Source of the DNA: Bostrychus sinensis
Taxonomy: Eukaryota > Chordata > Actinopteri > Gobiiformes > Eleotridae
Length of the DNA stretch: 64,000 nucleotides
Assembly: GCA_020698575.1 (NCBI GenBank)
Contig: CM036253.1
Location: 35,471,219 to 35,535,218, forward strand
Direction: 5' to 3'
The notes beneath the pieces were generated by a model. It did not search any database. It was not told where the DNA came from and was given only the letters and a program-made list of their open reading frames with translations. Positions within the stretch are counted from its first letter, which is position 1. Every line of letters starts with the position of its first letter. The translations under genes were made by a program, and so were the position numbers. Of this stretch, positions 44,101 through 51,290 are shown piece by piece.

Positions 44101-44805
44101 TAAGCACTGAAATGACCAGATCAAGTCCAGTGAGGGTGTATGGGCTTTAGAAACGTGCAGAGCACTTCCTGGTTTCACGTGTCTATGTAGAGCCATGAGA
44201 CCGAGTGTTTTCAACTCTTGAGAAGGGCAGCACCTTAGCATAAAGAATTACTCAAACATGTGTGAATAAAGCAAAATACTACTCCAGGTCTGTTTTTGAG
44301 GAGAAAACAACATTATTACATGGTTAAACGCTAAAAAATTCCATTTAGCAGAATAGGGGACCTTTAAACAATATAAACATGAATATGAGAGAGGAGGAGA
44401 GCTTCCTTAAAAACGTTCTACATTTCATTAATACAGTGGTATTTTTTATCTTATGTCCATTTGATGCCTTCTTTTGGCTGCAGTAATGACCTGGGCAGAA
44501 CCTGATCTTGCCATATATTGACATGTATAATCCCAAATTTTTATTGTTTTTTTTTTTTTAAGCTGTTTCTATATATTTTTATTGTCAGGTGACACAGAGA
44601 CTTCCAACAGACCATCTACATCTGAATAGACTTTGACTAGATAAACACTTTAATGGATACAACAGTTTTCTCGCAGTTCTCTTTGCCTTTGTGACTGTTC
44701 CTGGCAATAAGCTCTGTGTTGTGTAATTTTAATCTTAATTGCGATGTTTGTTGTTTCTGGCAGATCTCCGTGTTCTCCAGTTTTTGGAACTCCAGATCAT
44801 TCTAA
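17050..44805 (+). CDS. rogdi: Rogdi homologue (leucine-zipper protein, Rav2 family), 11 coding exons
   Basis: Eleven exons with GT/AG borders and compatible phases total 894 nt, 297 codons plus stop: 17050-17124, 20718-20789, 23624-23706, 25152-25206, 25745-25825, 26074-26169, 29652-29750, 29825-29938, 30010-30059, 39811-39937, 44764-44805. The product matches vertebrate ROGDI throughout, including [81 protein letters not shown] and QLCQQLKDK. Human ROGDI is 287 aa; starting at the second ATG (17089) gives 284. ROGDI is the Rav2-like subunit of the rabconnectin-3/RAVE complex that promotes V-ATPase assembly, is enriched in neurons, and its loss causes Kohlschutter-Tonz syndrome in people. The frame is intact. 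Introns 7 and 8 are about 70 bp, whereas intron 9 is 9.75 kb because of a provirus. smim22 lies downstream, convergent, as in mammals. Confidence 0.95.
17125..18029 (+). other. rogdi intron 1, 5' part
   Basis: AT-rich intronic DNA after 17560 with a moderately GC-rich start. No repeat family or exon is recognised. Confidence 0.4.
18030..18445 (+). repeat. Dispersed fish repeat in rogdi intron 1
   Basis: The text includes GTGGGTCTTCAGCCTGGTCT, TTCCACAGTTTGGGAGC, GTGAGCCAGTGAAGGGAGTG and TTACAGTAGTCCAGGC in order, as in a well-known non-coding interspersed repeat of teleosts. The copy is diverged and has no coding frame. Confidence 0.5.
18530..18900. repeat. Degenerate DNA-transposon-like repeat (copy 1)
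   Basis: It shares blocks with 20945-21240: AAAATGAACTCATGTTGAATTT against ATGAGCTCATTTCAAATTT, and GGGATGGGGGCAACAAAAGGCTGG against GGGACAGGGGAAACGAATGGCTG. Both are diverged copies of one interspersed family in rogdi introns 1 and 2. Confidence 0.45.
19110..19565. repeat. Non-LTR retrotransposon 3' regions (intron 1)
   Basis: One end carries TATTTGAACAGGGACAGTAC with ATTTCTGTAAATGTGCC. The other carries GATTCTGAATCTCAGTGGGA and CCTGGTTAAACAAAGGTTAAAA, which is a typical LINE 3' tail in fish. The same tail occurs at 43975-44040. Confidence 0.5.
20074..20592. mobile_element. MITE with TATTTTCCGGACTA inverted ends (intron 1)
   Basis: The terminal sequences TATTTTCCGGACTA (20075 onwards) and TAGTCCGGAAAATA (ending at 20590) are perfect inverted repeats. 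The next bases repeat a TATAAG-type motif near both ends. It is a non-coding element of about 515 bp that ends 126 bp before rogdi exon 2. The superfamily was not determined; no clear target duplication was seen. Confidence 0.7.
20718..20789 (+). CDS. rogdi: rogdi coding exon 2
   Basis: 24 codons, phase 0, preceded by GTGACAG and followed by GTAATA. It encodes [20 protein letters not shown] and four more residues, the conserved N-terminal helix. Confidence 0.95.
20945..21240. repeat. Degenerate DNA-transposon-like repeat (copy 2)
   Basis: This is the partner of 18530-18900 (see its shared blocks). It contains the block GGTCTCAACATAGTTGGGAC and lies in rogdi intron 2. Confidence 0.45.
21241..23234. 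other. rogdi intron 2 body, mostly unassigned
   Basis: About 2 kb of AT-rich intronic DNA. A stretch at 21580-21700 (CTCATTTACATCACATTTG...GGCCCCAAATG) resembles the right end of the element at 27180-28425. Nothing else was recognised. Confidence 0.35.
23235..23383. repeat. GC-rich 12-bp minisatellite in rogdi intron 2
   Basis: A 12-bp unit GCGCCGCCGTCC is repeated about 12.4 times. Nearly all copies are identical; a few carry TCT in place of TCC. The frames it opens encode only simple Arg/Pro or Ala/Pro/Ser repeats. It lies 240 bp upstream of exon 3 and is CpG-dense against an AT-rich intron. Confidence 0.95.
23624..23706 (+). CDS. rogdi: rogdi coding exon 3
   Basis: 83 nt following TTCACAG and ending before GTAATC. 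It encodes [12 protein letters not shown] and then [10 protein letters not shown], and ends with two bases of a Thr codon completed in exon 4. Confidence 0.93.
24140..24395 (-). mobile_element. tRNA-derived SINE (intron 3)
   Basis: On the - strand the element starts with a tRNA-like promoter: A box CTCAGTAGGTAGAGC (about 24384-24370) and a B-box-like GGTTTGCAGATCAATCCC. The body includes sequence complementary to GGTGAAGTGTCTTGC. A related diverged copy is at 53640-53870. The tRNA part lacks a foldable acceptor stem and is not a tRNA gene. Confidence 0.6.
24511..24960 (+). mobile_element. Dispersed teleost repeat (copy 2, intron 3)
   Basis: Same family and order of blocks as 8665-9151: CAATTCAATT repeats, TTTTATTTGTATAGCCCAGT, GGGCTTCACAAACAGTT, CCTTCTCGGTAAAGAAAAAC, and GAGATCCTCTCCCAGGACG. 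It ends about 190 bp before rogdi exon 4. Its exact 3' edge is uncertain. Confidence 0.7.
25152..25206 (+). CDS. rogdi: rogdi coding exon 4
   Basis: 55 nt after GTGCAG, ending before GTGAGT. It encodes [23 protein letters not shown] starts 14 bp after its end. Confidence 0.93.
25213..25692. mobile_element. hAT-type MITE with CTCGCATT duplication (intron 4)
   Basis: The element 25221-25684 (464 bp) has inverted termini CAGGGCTTGACAT / ATGTCAAGCCCTG and is bounded by a perfect 8-bp duplication CTCGCATT (25213-25220, 25685-25692), the hAT signature. It has no coding frame. It begins 14 bp after the last base of rogdi exon 4 and makes up most of the 538-bp intron 4. Confidence 0.9.
25745..25825 (+). 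CDS. rogdi: rogdi coding exon 5
   Basis: 27 codons between TTTTCACAG and GTACTC. It encodes [15 protein letters not shown] and [11 protein letters not shown]. Confidence 0.95.
26074..26169 (+). CDS. rogdi: rogdi coding exon 6
   Basis: 32 codons after TTTCCAG and before GTGAGA. It encodes [15 protein letters not shown], then a short helix ending FKTGAEVNK. Confidence 0.95.
26340..26676 (+). mobile_element. Left part of an interrupted MITE (continues at 29259)
   Basis: The sequence matches 43540-44275 in blocks such as CCCCTGCTGGCA, GACAGCAATTTAAGC, CTTCCTGGTTTCACGTGTC, TCTTGAGAAGGGCAGC and CAAACATGTG. It is cut at 26676 by another element, and its right end (29259-29341) resumes on the far side. 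Confidence 0.65.
27180..28425. mobile_element. Nested MITE with GGGCCAGATTTA ends
   Basis: The left end GGGCCAGATTTATCAAAG and right end CTTAGTAAATATGGCCC form an imperfect inverted repeat of about 17 bp. The 1.25 kb interior has no transposase. It lies inside the element 26677-29258. A fragment resembling its right end is at 21580-21700. Confidence 0.6.
28603..29100. mobile_element. Nested MITE-like repeat (TAAAGGGGCTATATTATGC)
   Basis: Starts TTAAAGGGGCTATATTATGC and includes TTATAATGTTGTTCCCTCAT, a block also present (inverted) at the right end of the host family at 29265-29341. The interior is non-coding. The right boundary is approximate. Confidence 0.5.
29259..29341 (+). mobile_element. 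Right end of the interrupted MITE from 26340
   Basis: GTATGTTTTTGATGAGGAAA and AGCGGAATAGTGGACCTTTAA correspond to 44287-44367, the right end of the other copy. Together with 26340-26676 it makes one element interrupted by 2.6 kb. Confidence 0.65.
29652..29750 (+). CDS. rogdi: rogdi coding exon 7
   Basis: 33 codons after GTTTAG and before GTACCC. It encodes [20 protein letters not shown] and [13 protein letters not shown]. The following intron is only 74 bp. Confidence 0.95.
29825..29938 (+). CDS. rogdi: rogdi coding exon 8
   Basis: 38 codons after TGTGCAG and before GTCAGA. It encodes [13 protein letters not shown] and [19 protein letters not shown]. The following intron is 71 bp. Confidence 0.95.
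30010..30059 (+). CDS. rogdi: rogdi coding exon 9
   Basis: 50 nt after CATTAG and before GTAAGT. It encodes [16 protein letters not shown] plus two bases of a Phe codon. An antisense provirus begins at 30091. Confidence 0.93.
30091..30598 (-). repeat. 3' LTR of the intron 9 provirus
   Basis: In provirus orientation it begins TGTTAGAG and ends CAGCTCCAACA (TG...CA). It contains a perfect 12-bp inverted repeat CTTAATCTATAC / GTATAGATTAAG with a 5-nt loop. It begins 31 bp after the rogdi exon 9 splice donor. Confidence 0.93.
30599..30608 (-). promoter_or_regulatory. Polypurine tract of the provirus
   Basis: On the - strand AGGAGGGAAA sits directly before the 3' LTR start, the position of the plus-strand primer in retroviruses. 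Confidence 0.75.
31290..31735 (-). pseudogene. Provirus: env transmembrane remnant
   Basis: Two overlapping - strand frames encode a helical, Gln/Glu/Lys-rich segment ([16 protein letters not shown]) followed after a frameshift by a hydrophobic span ([20 protein letters not shown]) and a short basic tail. The layout is that of an envelope TM subunit ending in a membrane anchor. A poly-A run (poly-T on +, 31360-31379) lies just beyond the tail. No CX6CC motif was found upstream. Confidence 0.55.
32238..32489 (-). pseudogene. Provirus: integrase zinc-binding N-terminus
   Basis: The frame contains [20 protein letters not shown] and then [12 protein letters not shown]. The HX3H pair and the first downstream Cys fit the HHCC domain of retroviral integrase; the second Cys of the pair appears to be lost (CPQH). 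The catalytic core is absent. Confidence 0.6.
32870..33060 (-). pseudogene. Provirus: reverse transcriptase N-terminal fragment
   Basis: On the - strand a frame reads [18 protein letters not shown] followed by [12 protein letters not shown], the start of RT in gamma/epsilon-like retroviruses. It ends in a TAA after about 50 residues. No YVDD box was found beyond, so most of RT is deleted. Confidence 0.7.
33690..33745 (-). pseudogene. Provirus: protease active-site fragment
   Basis: [13 protein letters not shown] is encoded on the - strand at about 33735-33697. DSGAT is the retropepsin catalytic motif. Surrounding sequence is broken by stops. Confidence 0.65.
33900..34400 (-). pseudogene. Provirus: degenerate nucleocapsid-like region
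   Basis: A - strand frame gives a Gly/Arg/Gln-rich stretch ([16 protein letters not shown]) 200 bp upstream of the protease motif, where the end of Gag is expected. Stops break the frame and no intact zinc knuckle is seen. Confidence 0.4.
34401..36732 (-). other. Provirus leader and gag region, decayed
   Basis: Lies between the primer binding site and the nucleocapsid-like segment. The frames are short and no matrix or capsid domain can be recognised. A poly-T run is at 34730-34739. Confidence 0.4.
36733..36749 (-). promoter_or_regulatory. Primer binding site, tRNA-Tyr type
   Basis: Two bases inside the 5' LTR the - strand reads TGGTCCTTCGAGCCGGA, complementary to the 3' end of vertebrate tRNA-Tyr (acceptor CCTTCGA, ending CCA). 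Confidence 0.85.
36752..37259 (-). repeat. 5' LTR of the intron 9 provirus
   Basis: Identical to 30091-30598 except at two positions close together (CAGCACATGATTAATA here, CAGCGCATGATTATTA there). Confidence 0.93.
37265..38004. other. Intron 9 sequence after the provirus
   Basis: Unassigned apart from a partial repeat at 37610-37760 (AAAGGGTCCACATTATGC) that matches the TTAAAGGTCC termini of the intron 6 MITE family. Confidence 0.4.
38005..39595. repeat. CAAGTC-rich repeat element interrupted by a Tc1 fragment
   Basis: Both ends are rich in CAAGTC/AAGTCA motifs (38020-38150 and 39478-39590), as in a common diverged teleost interspersed element. The middle is AT-rich and holds the Tc1 terminus at 39183-39403. 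Boundaries are approximate. Confidence 0.4.
39183..39403 (+). mobile_element. Tc1-like terminal inverted repeat fragment
   Basis: It contains CAAATACTTATTTTCCACCA, TTTGCAAATAAATTC and AAATACTTTTTTGCCCCACTG, followed by TA at 39404-39405. This is one end of a long-TIR Tc1/mariner element, and no partner end or transposase is nearby. Confidence 0.65.
39811..39937 (+). CDS. rogdi: rogdi coding exon 10
   Basis: 127 nt after CTTCCTGCAG and before GTATCT. It completes the split Phe codon and encodes [20 protein letters not shown] through QLCQQLKDK. Confidence 0.95.
40255..43237. mobile_element. 3 kb element with CACTC inverted ends (CACTA-like) in intron 10
   Basis: The left end CACTCAAAAAAAT and the inverted right end are identical for 13 bp. 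The interior has no transposase frame and looks non-autonomous. CACT termini and the length fit the CACTA/EnSpm superfamily, but the 3 bp on either side (CAG, AGG) do not form a clean duplication. It fills most of rogdi intron 10. A (TA)n tract lies at 42040-42062. Confidence 0.5.
43445..44367 (+). mobile_element. MITE copy (intron 10) interrupted by a LINE tail
   Basis: Matches the intron 6 family in blocks CCCCCTGCTGGCA, ACAGCAATTTAAGC, CCTGGTTTCACGTGTC, TTGAGAAGGGCAGC and the right end TAGCAGAATAGGGGACCTTTAA. A LINE fragment is inserted at 43577-44040. Confidence 0.6.
43577..44040 (+). pseudogene. LINE reverse transcriptase 3' fragment with tail
   Basis: The frame from about 43577 encodes [13 protein letters not shown] and then [12 protein letters not shown], the motif at the end of the RT domain in fish LINEs. 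The 3' part ends AAAGAGATTTTTAATCTTAA, TGGTTAAATAAAGG and a GAAT microsatellite (44026-44039). It is 5'-truncated and sits inside the MITE. Confidence 0.65.
44764..44805 (+). CDS. rogdi: rogdi coding exon 11 and stop
   Basis: 13 codons plus TAA after TCTGGCAG. It encodes [13 protein letters not shown], matching the aromatic, Ser-rich C-terminus of vertebrate ROGDI. Confidence 0.93.
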   Translation: MSVFSSFWNSRSF

Positions 44806-46980
44806 ACCAGTGATGACACCTCCTGAGTGTAAGGGAAGCCTCTCCACAGCCACATCCTCCCAGTGTTGATGAATATAGCAGAAGCCAATCAGACCCATCT
44901 AATCTCTCCTCCATATGTGTGTCCCATGCTCCCTCCGCCCTGACTGAACCGCGCCCTGACTGAGCCCGTGAATGGCATTGATTTCTGTTGTTTTTTTGTT
45001 TTGTTTTGTTTTGTTTTTTGACTGAGTATCTCCATAGTGTTTTTGATTCTCCTCCAAAGTGATTCACTAATGTCGAGAAAGAACGCTAATCTCAGGGTTG
45101 GACAGATCCAGTTTTTTTTTATTAGTTTTTGTTGAACTCTTCATACTCAAACAGAAAATCTTGAAGTCTGAGGAAGTGTTCCTTTTCAGCTGCTCTTCAG
45201 TCGATTCACGTGACAGACCCACCACACCATTGATGTTTCCCAGTTTCTATTACAAATACAAAAATGAAATGCATACAGAGCTGTGAAAAGTATTTAGCCT
45301 CTTGTGGATTTCTAGTATTTTTTCATATTAGTCACACTCAAATCTTTCAAATCATCAAACATAGGACAAAGAAGTAAATACAAAATGCATTAACACATTG
45401 TATTAAGCCATTTCTAAAGGTTGGGACTCCAGTAAAACATGACGAGAGCCATTATCCTCAAATGGAGAAGACTTGGAACAGTGGTGACTCTTCCCAGGAG
45501 TGGCCTGAATGCATCAACAACTCATCCAGAAAATAGCTTGGGTGCTAACGCAGAAAAGCAGCCCCAGAGCTGCTCACTATCACACTATGTTTGACTGTTG
45601 GTATGATGTTCTTTTATGAGATGCTGAATTGGTTTTACACATGTAATGTGACACACTTCCAAAAAGTTCAACTTTTGTTATTTTAAGTCTTGAGGATCAG
45701 GATGTGTTTTTGATAAATGTGAGACGAGCTTTTGTGTTCTTTTTGGTCAGCAGTGGTTTTCACTTTGAAACTCTCCCATGGATGCCATTATTCCTCATCT
45801 TTCTTGTTATTGAATCATGGACACTGCCCTTAACTCAGGCGAGTTAAGTTCTGCAGGTCTTAAATGTGGTTGTAGTTCTTTTGGGATCTCCTGGATGAGT
45901 TGTTGATGCACTCAGGCCACTCCTGGGGATTTTTAACACTATTCCAAGTCTTTTCCATTTGTGGATAAGGGCTTTCATCAGGGTTTGCTGGAGTCCAATA
46001 GATTTAGAAATGGCTTTGTAACCTTTTCCCTCTACTCAGTTTTCCATAAACTGTGGTTATTTACAGTTAATTCATGATGTAACAAGGTGGGCTCTAAATT
46101 TTTTCACATAAGCTCAGGGAGGTTTGGTTTTTTCTTTAGTACAAGAAATCATAATTTAAAAACTGCATTTTGTACATTAACATTGTTTGATTATCAGAAA
46201 CATTCAAATGTGACAAATATAGAAATATAATATAATATACAGTATAATATTAAAAATCCAGAAGGAGGCAAATGTAAATGTGTGTTTACAGCACTGTAAT
46301 TTGCCCAGTCCCTAGCACTCTGGTGCTAATAGATATTTAAGGTTGGAGTTTTTTTTGATAAGTATAGAACTTAAAACTGTGAAATATGAATCCTCCTGTT
46401 TATGGATTATTGACAAGTTGGGCATGAGTTAGTGAGCGTGGCAAACTATGATATATGAGAAAAAACAGTCAAGAAAATTGACCTAAAAATACTGACAAAT
46501 TGAACTGAACTGACAAATTTAGTGGAAAAAGTCACTAGATGGATACATTAAAAAAAAATAAAAGTACAGTGACGTGTGTTTAGTGCCAATTGATAGCAAA
46601 AGGGCAGCTCCAGCCACATACCATGAAAAATTAACCTTTTTTTGATTGAGCACTTATGATCAGAGAAGACGAGGTGGATATGTCCGTGCTGAGTGTTGAG
46701 TGAAGCTGAGGAACAATGGCACATGAACCACATCAACATTCAGATCTCTGTGTTACTGTATTCATGTGTAAATGATAAGCTAGTTGTGTTTGTGAACGTA
46801 ACTGATGTGTGTCTAAAGTGTTGTCAGCTTGTGTGATGTTTACTTTGCACTTTTTTTCTTGGTCTAACCTGAACAAACTATTTCATTCCAGCAAGTGTTA
46901 CACTACTCTGAAAAGCTACTTATGATACCAAATGTGTGAAAAAAAAGATTTATCTGTGCAATAAAAGCATTCAGAATGGT
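44806..46980 (+). other. rogdi: Probable rogdi 3' UTR
   Basis: Follows the stop codon. A candidate polyadenylation signal AATAAA lies at 46960-46965 in sequence that reads like a transcript end. The UTR would include the foldback element at 45276-46296. This is inference; earlier cleavage cannot be excluded. Confidence 0.35.
45274..46298. mobile_element. TA-flanked foldback DNA transposon
   Basis: Element 45276-46296 is bounded by TA on both sides. The ends CAGAGCTGTG and CAGCACTG are imperfect inverted repeats, as in Tc1/mariner-like elements. Internally, 45404-45530 and 45891-46017 are inverted copies of each other (127 bp each, for example GGAGTGGCCTGAATGCATCA against TGATGCACTCAGGCCACTCC). 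No transposase frame is present. Confidence 0.7.
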
Positions 46981-47085
46981 TATAATGGACATTTTAGTGT
47001 CTGAGGAGTTGATGTTCAAGACGAGAGTGTTCTAGCTTTTTATATTTAGCATGGTGATTATTATTATGGTAAAATATGGTAAAAT

Positions 47086-47109
47086 AAGTATATATATATA
47101 TATATATAT
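47086..47109. repeat. (TA)n microsatellite
   Basis: About 12 TA units immediately downstream (in - sense) of the LINE endonuclease fragment. Confidence 0.9.
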
Positions 47110-47112
47110 CCG

Positions 47113-47413
47113 CCAGCAGATCCAACTCACCACCAGGTGGTGATCGGTTGACAGCTCAGCCCCTCTCTTCACCCGAGTGTCCAAGACACACGGCCGAAGG
47201 TCAGATGACACGACTACAAAGTCGATCATCGACCTCTGGCCTAGGGTGTCCTGGTGCCACGTGCACTGATGGACACCCTTGTGCTTGAACATGGTGTTCG
47301 TTATGGACAAACTGTGACTAGCACAGAAGTCCAATAACAGAACACCACTCGGGTTCAGATCGGGAAGGCCGTTCCTCCCAATCACGCCCCTCCAGGTATC
47401 ACCGTCACGGCAT
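47113..47413 (-). pseudogene. LINE endonuclease (APE-type) fragment
   Basis: The - strand encodes [19 protein letters not shown], then [34 protein letters not shown] and [10 protein letters not shown]. The STDHHLV block matches the C-terminal SDH motif of APE-type endonucleases that nick target DNA in non-LTR retrotransposition. Only this part survives. Confidence 0.8.
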
Positions 47414-48359
47414 CATTTGATTTACAAATTAAGCCCTGTTTTAATAGACTGACCTGCCCTGGACACTCCCTTGTGTCCAACCCACTGGATTAAAGGATAC
47501 TTCTATTCATTTTCAGACTTGGTAAACCTGTATTATTTCAAATGTCACTTGTTAAAAATGGGTCTGTTAGGGCATGCACCATGAAACCACACCATATTAT
47601 GGAAGGTGAACATTGAGTAAAGTGATCAAGCAGCATATGAACATAACCAGAAGAAGCTTGTCTAAAGGCCCATGATAACCACTTTCTCCCCACAACAAAC
47701 GGAGCTCATGTCCGGTCCCCACAAAAGCCCCCGAGCTCATACAAACATGATCTTTTATACTTTTTTGATAACACTAATTTCCATATGTCCTTGAAAATAA
47801 CAAGTTATTTGTCTAGACAATTGCTACTCAAATTTAGTTTGTAAACATACATATTGGACCATCCCAACTGAGCTGGTGCCAACCACTGCACCTGCTGCAG
47901 ACACTCAGTTTGTCTCACGTCCACCAAAGTTCATCAAGGTCATTAATATGGAGTTAAAAACAATCATTAAGTAGTGGAAATTTACAACCCATGATGTAAT
48001 GTAGGTAGCCTGTAACATGCCCATCATGTGCCTCTTTATTCTGATGTCATCAGCATTTAACCACACCCACTAAATTGCATCCTGCTATTGGCAGTTACAC
48101 TAAATTACAATCAGGAACCCAAATTAAACTCTATCCCTCTTCGTGTGTTTTATCTTATCTACAGTGATGCCCAGTGTGTTTCCCTCACAGTTACATAGTT
48201 ACAGTTGCACATATTTCTCAATGAATGCATGAAGTTGAACACATTACATTATCCTGACATTGCAAACACTCACAGCACTGAAGTTTTTTTTACTATAATG
48301 AATATATGAAATTATATGAAGCTTGATTATACCTATAACCAGCAAAATATGAATATACA
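47414..48359. other. Intergenic DNA without recognised features
   Basis: AT-rich sequence between the LINE fragment and the Tc1 element. No frame over 60 codons and no clear repeat termini. Confidence 0.4.
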
Positions 48360-49995
48360 TACACTGAACAAAAATATAAACGCAACACTTTTGCTTTTGC
48401 TCCCATTTTTCATGAGATGAACTCAAAGATCTGAAACTTTTTCTACATACACAAAATAACCATATCTCTCAAATATTGTTCACAAATCTGTCAAATCTGT
48501 GATAGTGAGCACTTCTCCTTTGCCGAGATAATCCATCTCTCCTCACAGGTGTGCCATATCCAGATGCTGATGAGACAGCATGATTATTGCACAGGTGTGC
48601 CTCAGACTGGCCACAATAAAAGGCCACTCTGAAATGTGCAGTTTAAGCACACAGCACAATGCCACAGATGTCGCAAGTTTTGAGGGAGCGTGCAATTGGC
48701 TGCTGACGGCAGGAATGTCCACCAGAGCTGTTGCTCGTGAATTGAATGTTCATTTCTCTACCATAAGCCGTCTCCAAAGGCGTTTCAGAGAATTTGGCAG
48801 TACATCCAACCAGCCTCACAACCGCAGACGACGTGTAACCACACCAGCCCAGGACCTCCACATCCAGCATGTTCACCTCCAAGATCGTCTGAGACCAGCC
48901 ACTCGGACAGCTGCTGAAACAATCGGTTTGCATAACCAAAGAATTTCTGCACAAACTGTCAGAAACTGTCTCAGGGAAGCTCATCTGCATGCTCGTCGTC
49001 CTTATCGGGGTCTCGACCTGACTCCAGGTCGTCGTCGTAACCGACTTGAGTGGGCAAATGCTCACATGCGATGGCGCCTGGCACGTTGGAGAGGTGTTCT
49101 CTTCACGGATGAATCCCGGTTTACACTTTTCAGGGCAGATGGCAGACAGCGTGTGTGGCGTCGTGTGGGTGAGCGGTTTTCTGATGTCACTGTTGTGGAT
49201 CGAGTGGCCCATGGTGGCGGCGGGGTTATGGTATGGGCAGGCGTATGTTATGGACGAAGAACACAGATGCATTTTATTGATGGCATTTTGAATGCACAGA
49301 GATATCACGACGAGATCCTGAGGCCCATTGTTGTGCCATACATCCAACAACATCACCTCATGTTGCAGCATGATAATGCACGACCCCATGTTGCAAGGAT
49401 CTGTACACAATTCTTGGAAGCTGAAAACTTCCCAGTTCTTGCATGGCCAGCATACTCACCAGACATGTCACCCATTGAGCATGTTTGGGATGCTCTGGAT
49501 CGGCGTATACGACAGCGTGTTCCAGGTCCTACCAATATTCAGCAACTTCGCACAGCCATTGAAGAGGAGTGGACCAACATTCCACAGGCCACAATCGACA
49601 ACCTGATCAACTCAATGCGAAGGAGATGTGTTGCACTGCATGAGGCCAATGGTGGTCACACCAGATACTGACTGGAGTCCCCAGACCTCCCATTAAACCC
49701 CCCCAGTAAAACAAAACTGTATGTTTCAGAGTGGCCTTTTATTGTGGCCCGTCTGAGGCACACCTGTGCAATAATCATGCTGTCTCATCAGCATCTGGAT
49801 ATGGCACACCTGTGAGGAGGGATGGATTATCTCGGCAAAGGAGAAGTGCTCACTATCACAGATTTGACAGATTTGTGAACAATATTTGAGAAAATGGTTA
49901 TTTTGTGTATGTAGAAAGTTTCAGATCTTTGAGTTCATCTCATGAAAAATGGGAGCAAAAGCAAAAGTGTTTCGTTTATATTTTTGTTCAGTGTA
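48360..49995 (+). mobile_element. Near-complete Tc1-family transposon with 270-bp terminal inverted repeats
   Basis: Element 48362-49993 (1632 bp) starts CACTGAACAAAAAT and ends with its inverse, bounded by TA (48360-48361, 49994-49995). Long inverted repeats run 48362-48634 and 49724-49993 with scattered differences. It carries a single DD34E transposase gene. It belongs to the Tc1 group that is widespread and apparently recently active in fishes. It lies between rogdi and smim22. Confidence 0.95.
48580..49671 (+). pseudogene. Tc1 transposase (DD34E), N-terminus frameshifted
   Basis: The open frame (363 codons) encodes two helix-turn-helix regions (STRAVARELNVHFSTISRLQ near 47-66; QRISAQTVRNCLREAH near 120-135) and a catalytic core with Asp177 (LFTDESRF), Asp265 (LQHDNARPH) and Glu300 (SPDMSPIEHVWD): 34 residues between the last two. 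The protein binds the inverted repeats and moves the element by cut and paste into TA. The usual Tc1 start (ATG 48659, MPQMSQVLRERAIG) is in another frame: one base is missing at about 48700 and that frame stops at 48704-48706. The longer open frame takes its first 40 residues from upstream sequence including the left TIR. The catalytic core is uninterrupted; whether this version works is unknown. Confidence 0.9.
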
Positions 49996-49999
49996 GATT

Positions 50000-50829
50000 A
50001 CTCAAAGCTTGAGTGTACCTTTAATACTTAGCAGAAAAGCATAAGGAAACCAACCCTCAGTGTTACCAGTGACCTAAAGTAACAACATTTATAGCTTTTT
50101 TTTTAATTCCTGTCTGTGTTCTGTTTGTTTCCTCTGATCCTGTGACATCTGTGTAGGTGATTACACCTCAGCAGAAATCTCACACGTGTTACCTTTTTAT
50201 AGATATCAAGCCCAAGGAGATGCAGAGATATACTCACTTTATATTTGGGCATGTTGCAGGGACCTAAGAAAAGGGTCTAGGGTTCTACAGGTAAATTCTC
50301 ATTTTGTCACTGACCAATATGTACAAGGAATTATCTTCCAGTGAGTGTGTAAGACAGAGTCCACTGCTGTGAAGCTTTTGAAGATCAGTGATTCTCAAAG
50401 TTTTCAGGCTATGGGCAACCTATACATATGTATTTTTCTCCATGGGAGCCCTAAATTACTTTTTTTATCTTTCACTTCCAACAGCACCTCTGTGGCTGGC
50501 ATCTTTTACTACATGATACTAAGTATAACAGTATAATAAGCCTTGTCTCTTAACTATTCATCATCTGCACTTTCATAGCAAGTATCCTTTGTGTCAGAGT
50601 GGCTTGCTAATTTTCCATAGCTGTGTTTGCCAGCATCTTCCTGCAGATCAGGCGTAGAGGAGTGGGACACCTACATTTCCACTCCACTGTGTTTTCATAC
50701 TTTGACTATTTCCTTCAATCTTCCTAAAAATAGTCATGTGATGTTTCAATGAGTGTCTTGCCAGCTAAGTTATACAGGTTTTCTCTAATGCCACTCCAGG
50801 TCAGAGAACAGTGCCATCTGCAGTCTGAC
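50000..50829. other. Intergenic DNA without recognised features
   Basis: No coding similarity, repeat termini or strong motif were recognised between the Tc1 transposon and the Penelope-like fragment. Confidence 0.35.
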
Positions 50830-51290
50830 TTCTTTATGACAAGCCTTCCAGGTAGGTCCCCTTGTCCTGGTTCACTGTCCTTTGGGCTCGGATCTCAATT
50901 GACTCCTTAATCCATTTTTTTTTTCCTACATCACAATTATCTTTACATTGTCCCAGTCCATGAAGTGCCTTTCTCTCTTGCAACGGTCCGAAATTGCAGC
51001 TAGTAGATTTTCTTGTTCTGCTTTTCTTTGAGTTGCCCATGTGCTGTTTACCCTGCTGTTTCCTTTGACATTCGTAAACAAGCCCACAGGACAGTAAACT
51101 GAGATGAGGGGGCCTACCTGCTGTCTCACACCTGGAATGTTGTTCCCCTACTGCTACAGGTAGGTGAATAGCGCCAAAATGTGTATAAATTAGCTGGCAA
51201 GACACATTAGAGCAACACCACATGGCTCTCCTGAGGAAGACTGCAGGAAGTAGTCGAAACATGTCAAGGTATAGAAACACAGTACTGCTC
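50830..51290 (-). pseudogene. Possible Penelope-like retroelement C-terminal fragment
   Basis: Two - strand frames give HFMDWDNVKI and, shifted, KKWIKESIEIRAQRTVNQDK. A DW...KWIKEAIxIR...MNxDxG pattern is found at the C-terminal end of some GIY-YIG-bearing retroelement proteins of fish. The + strand block CTCCTGAGGAAGACTGCAGG at 51223-51242, followed by AGTAGTCGAAACATGTC, also recalls such elements. The assignment rests on pattern memory, and the frame is broken. Confidence 0.3.

Noticed and set aside
48643..49410. 255-codon frame antisense to the transposase
   Set aside because: Shadow of the transposase codons; no domain recognised, and the + strand frame carries all DD34E motifs.
48360..49995. 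Bacterial insertion sequence or contamination
   Set aside because: TA flanks, 270-bp inverted repeats and the DD34E transposase are Tc1-type, and the element sits between two vertebrate genes.
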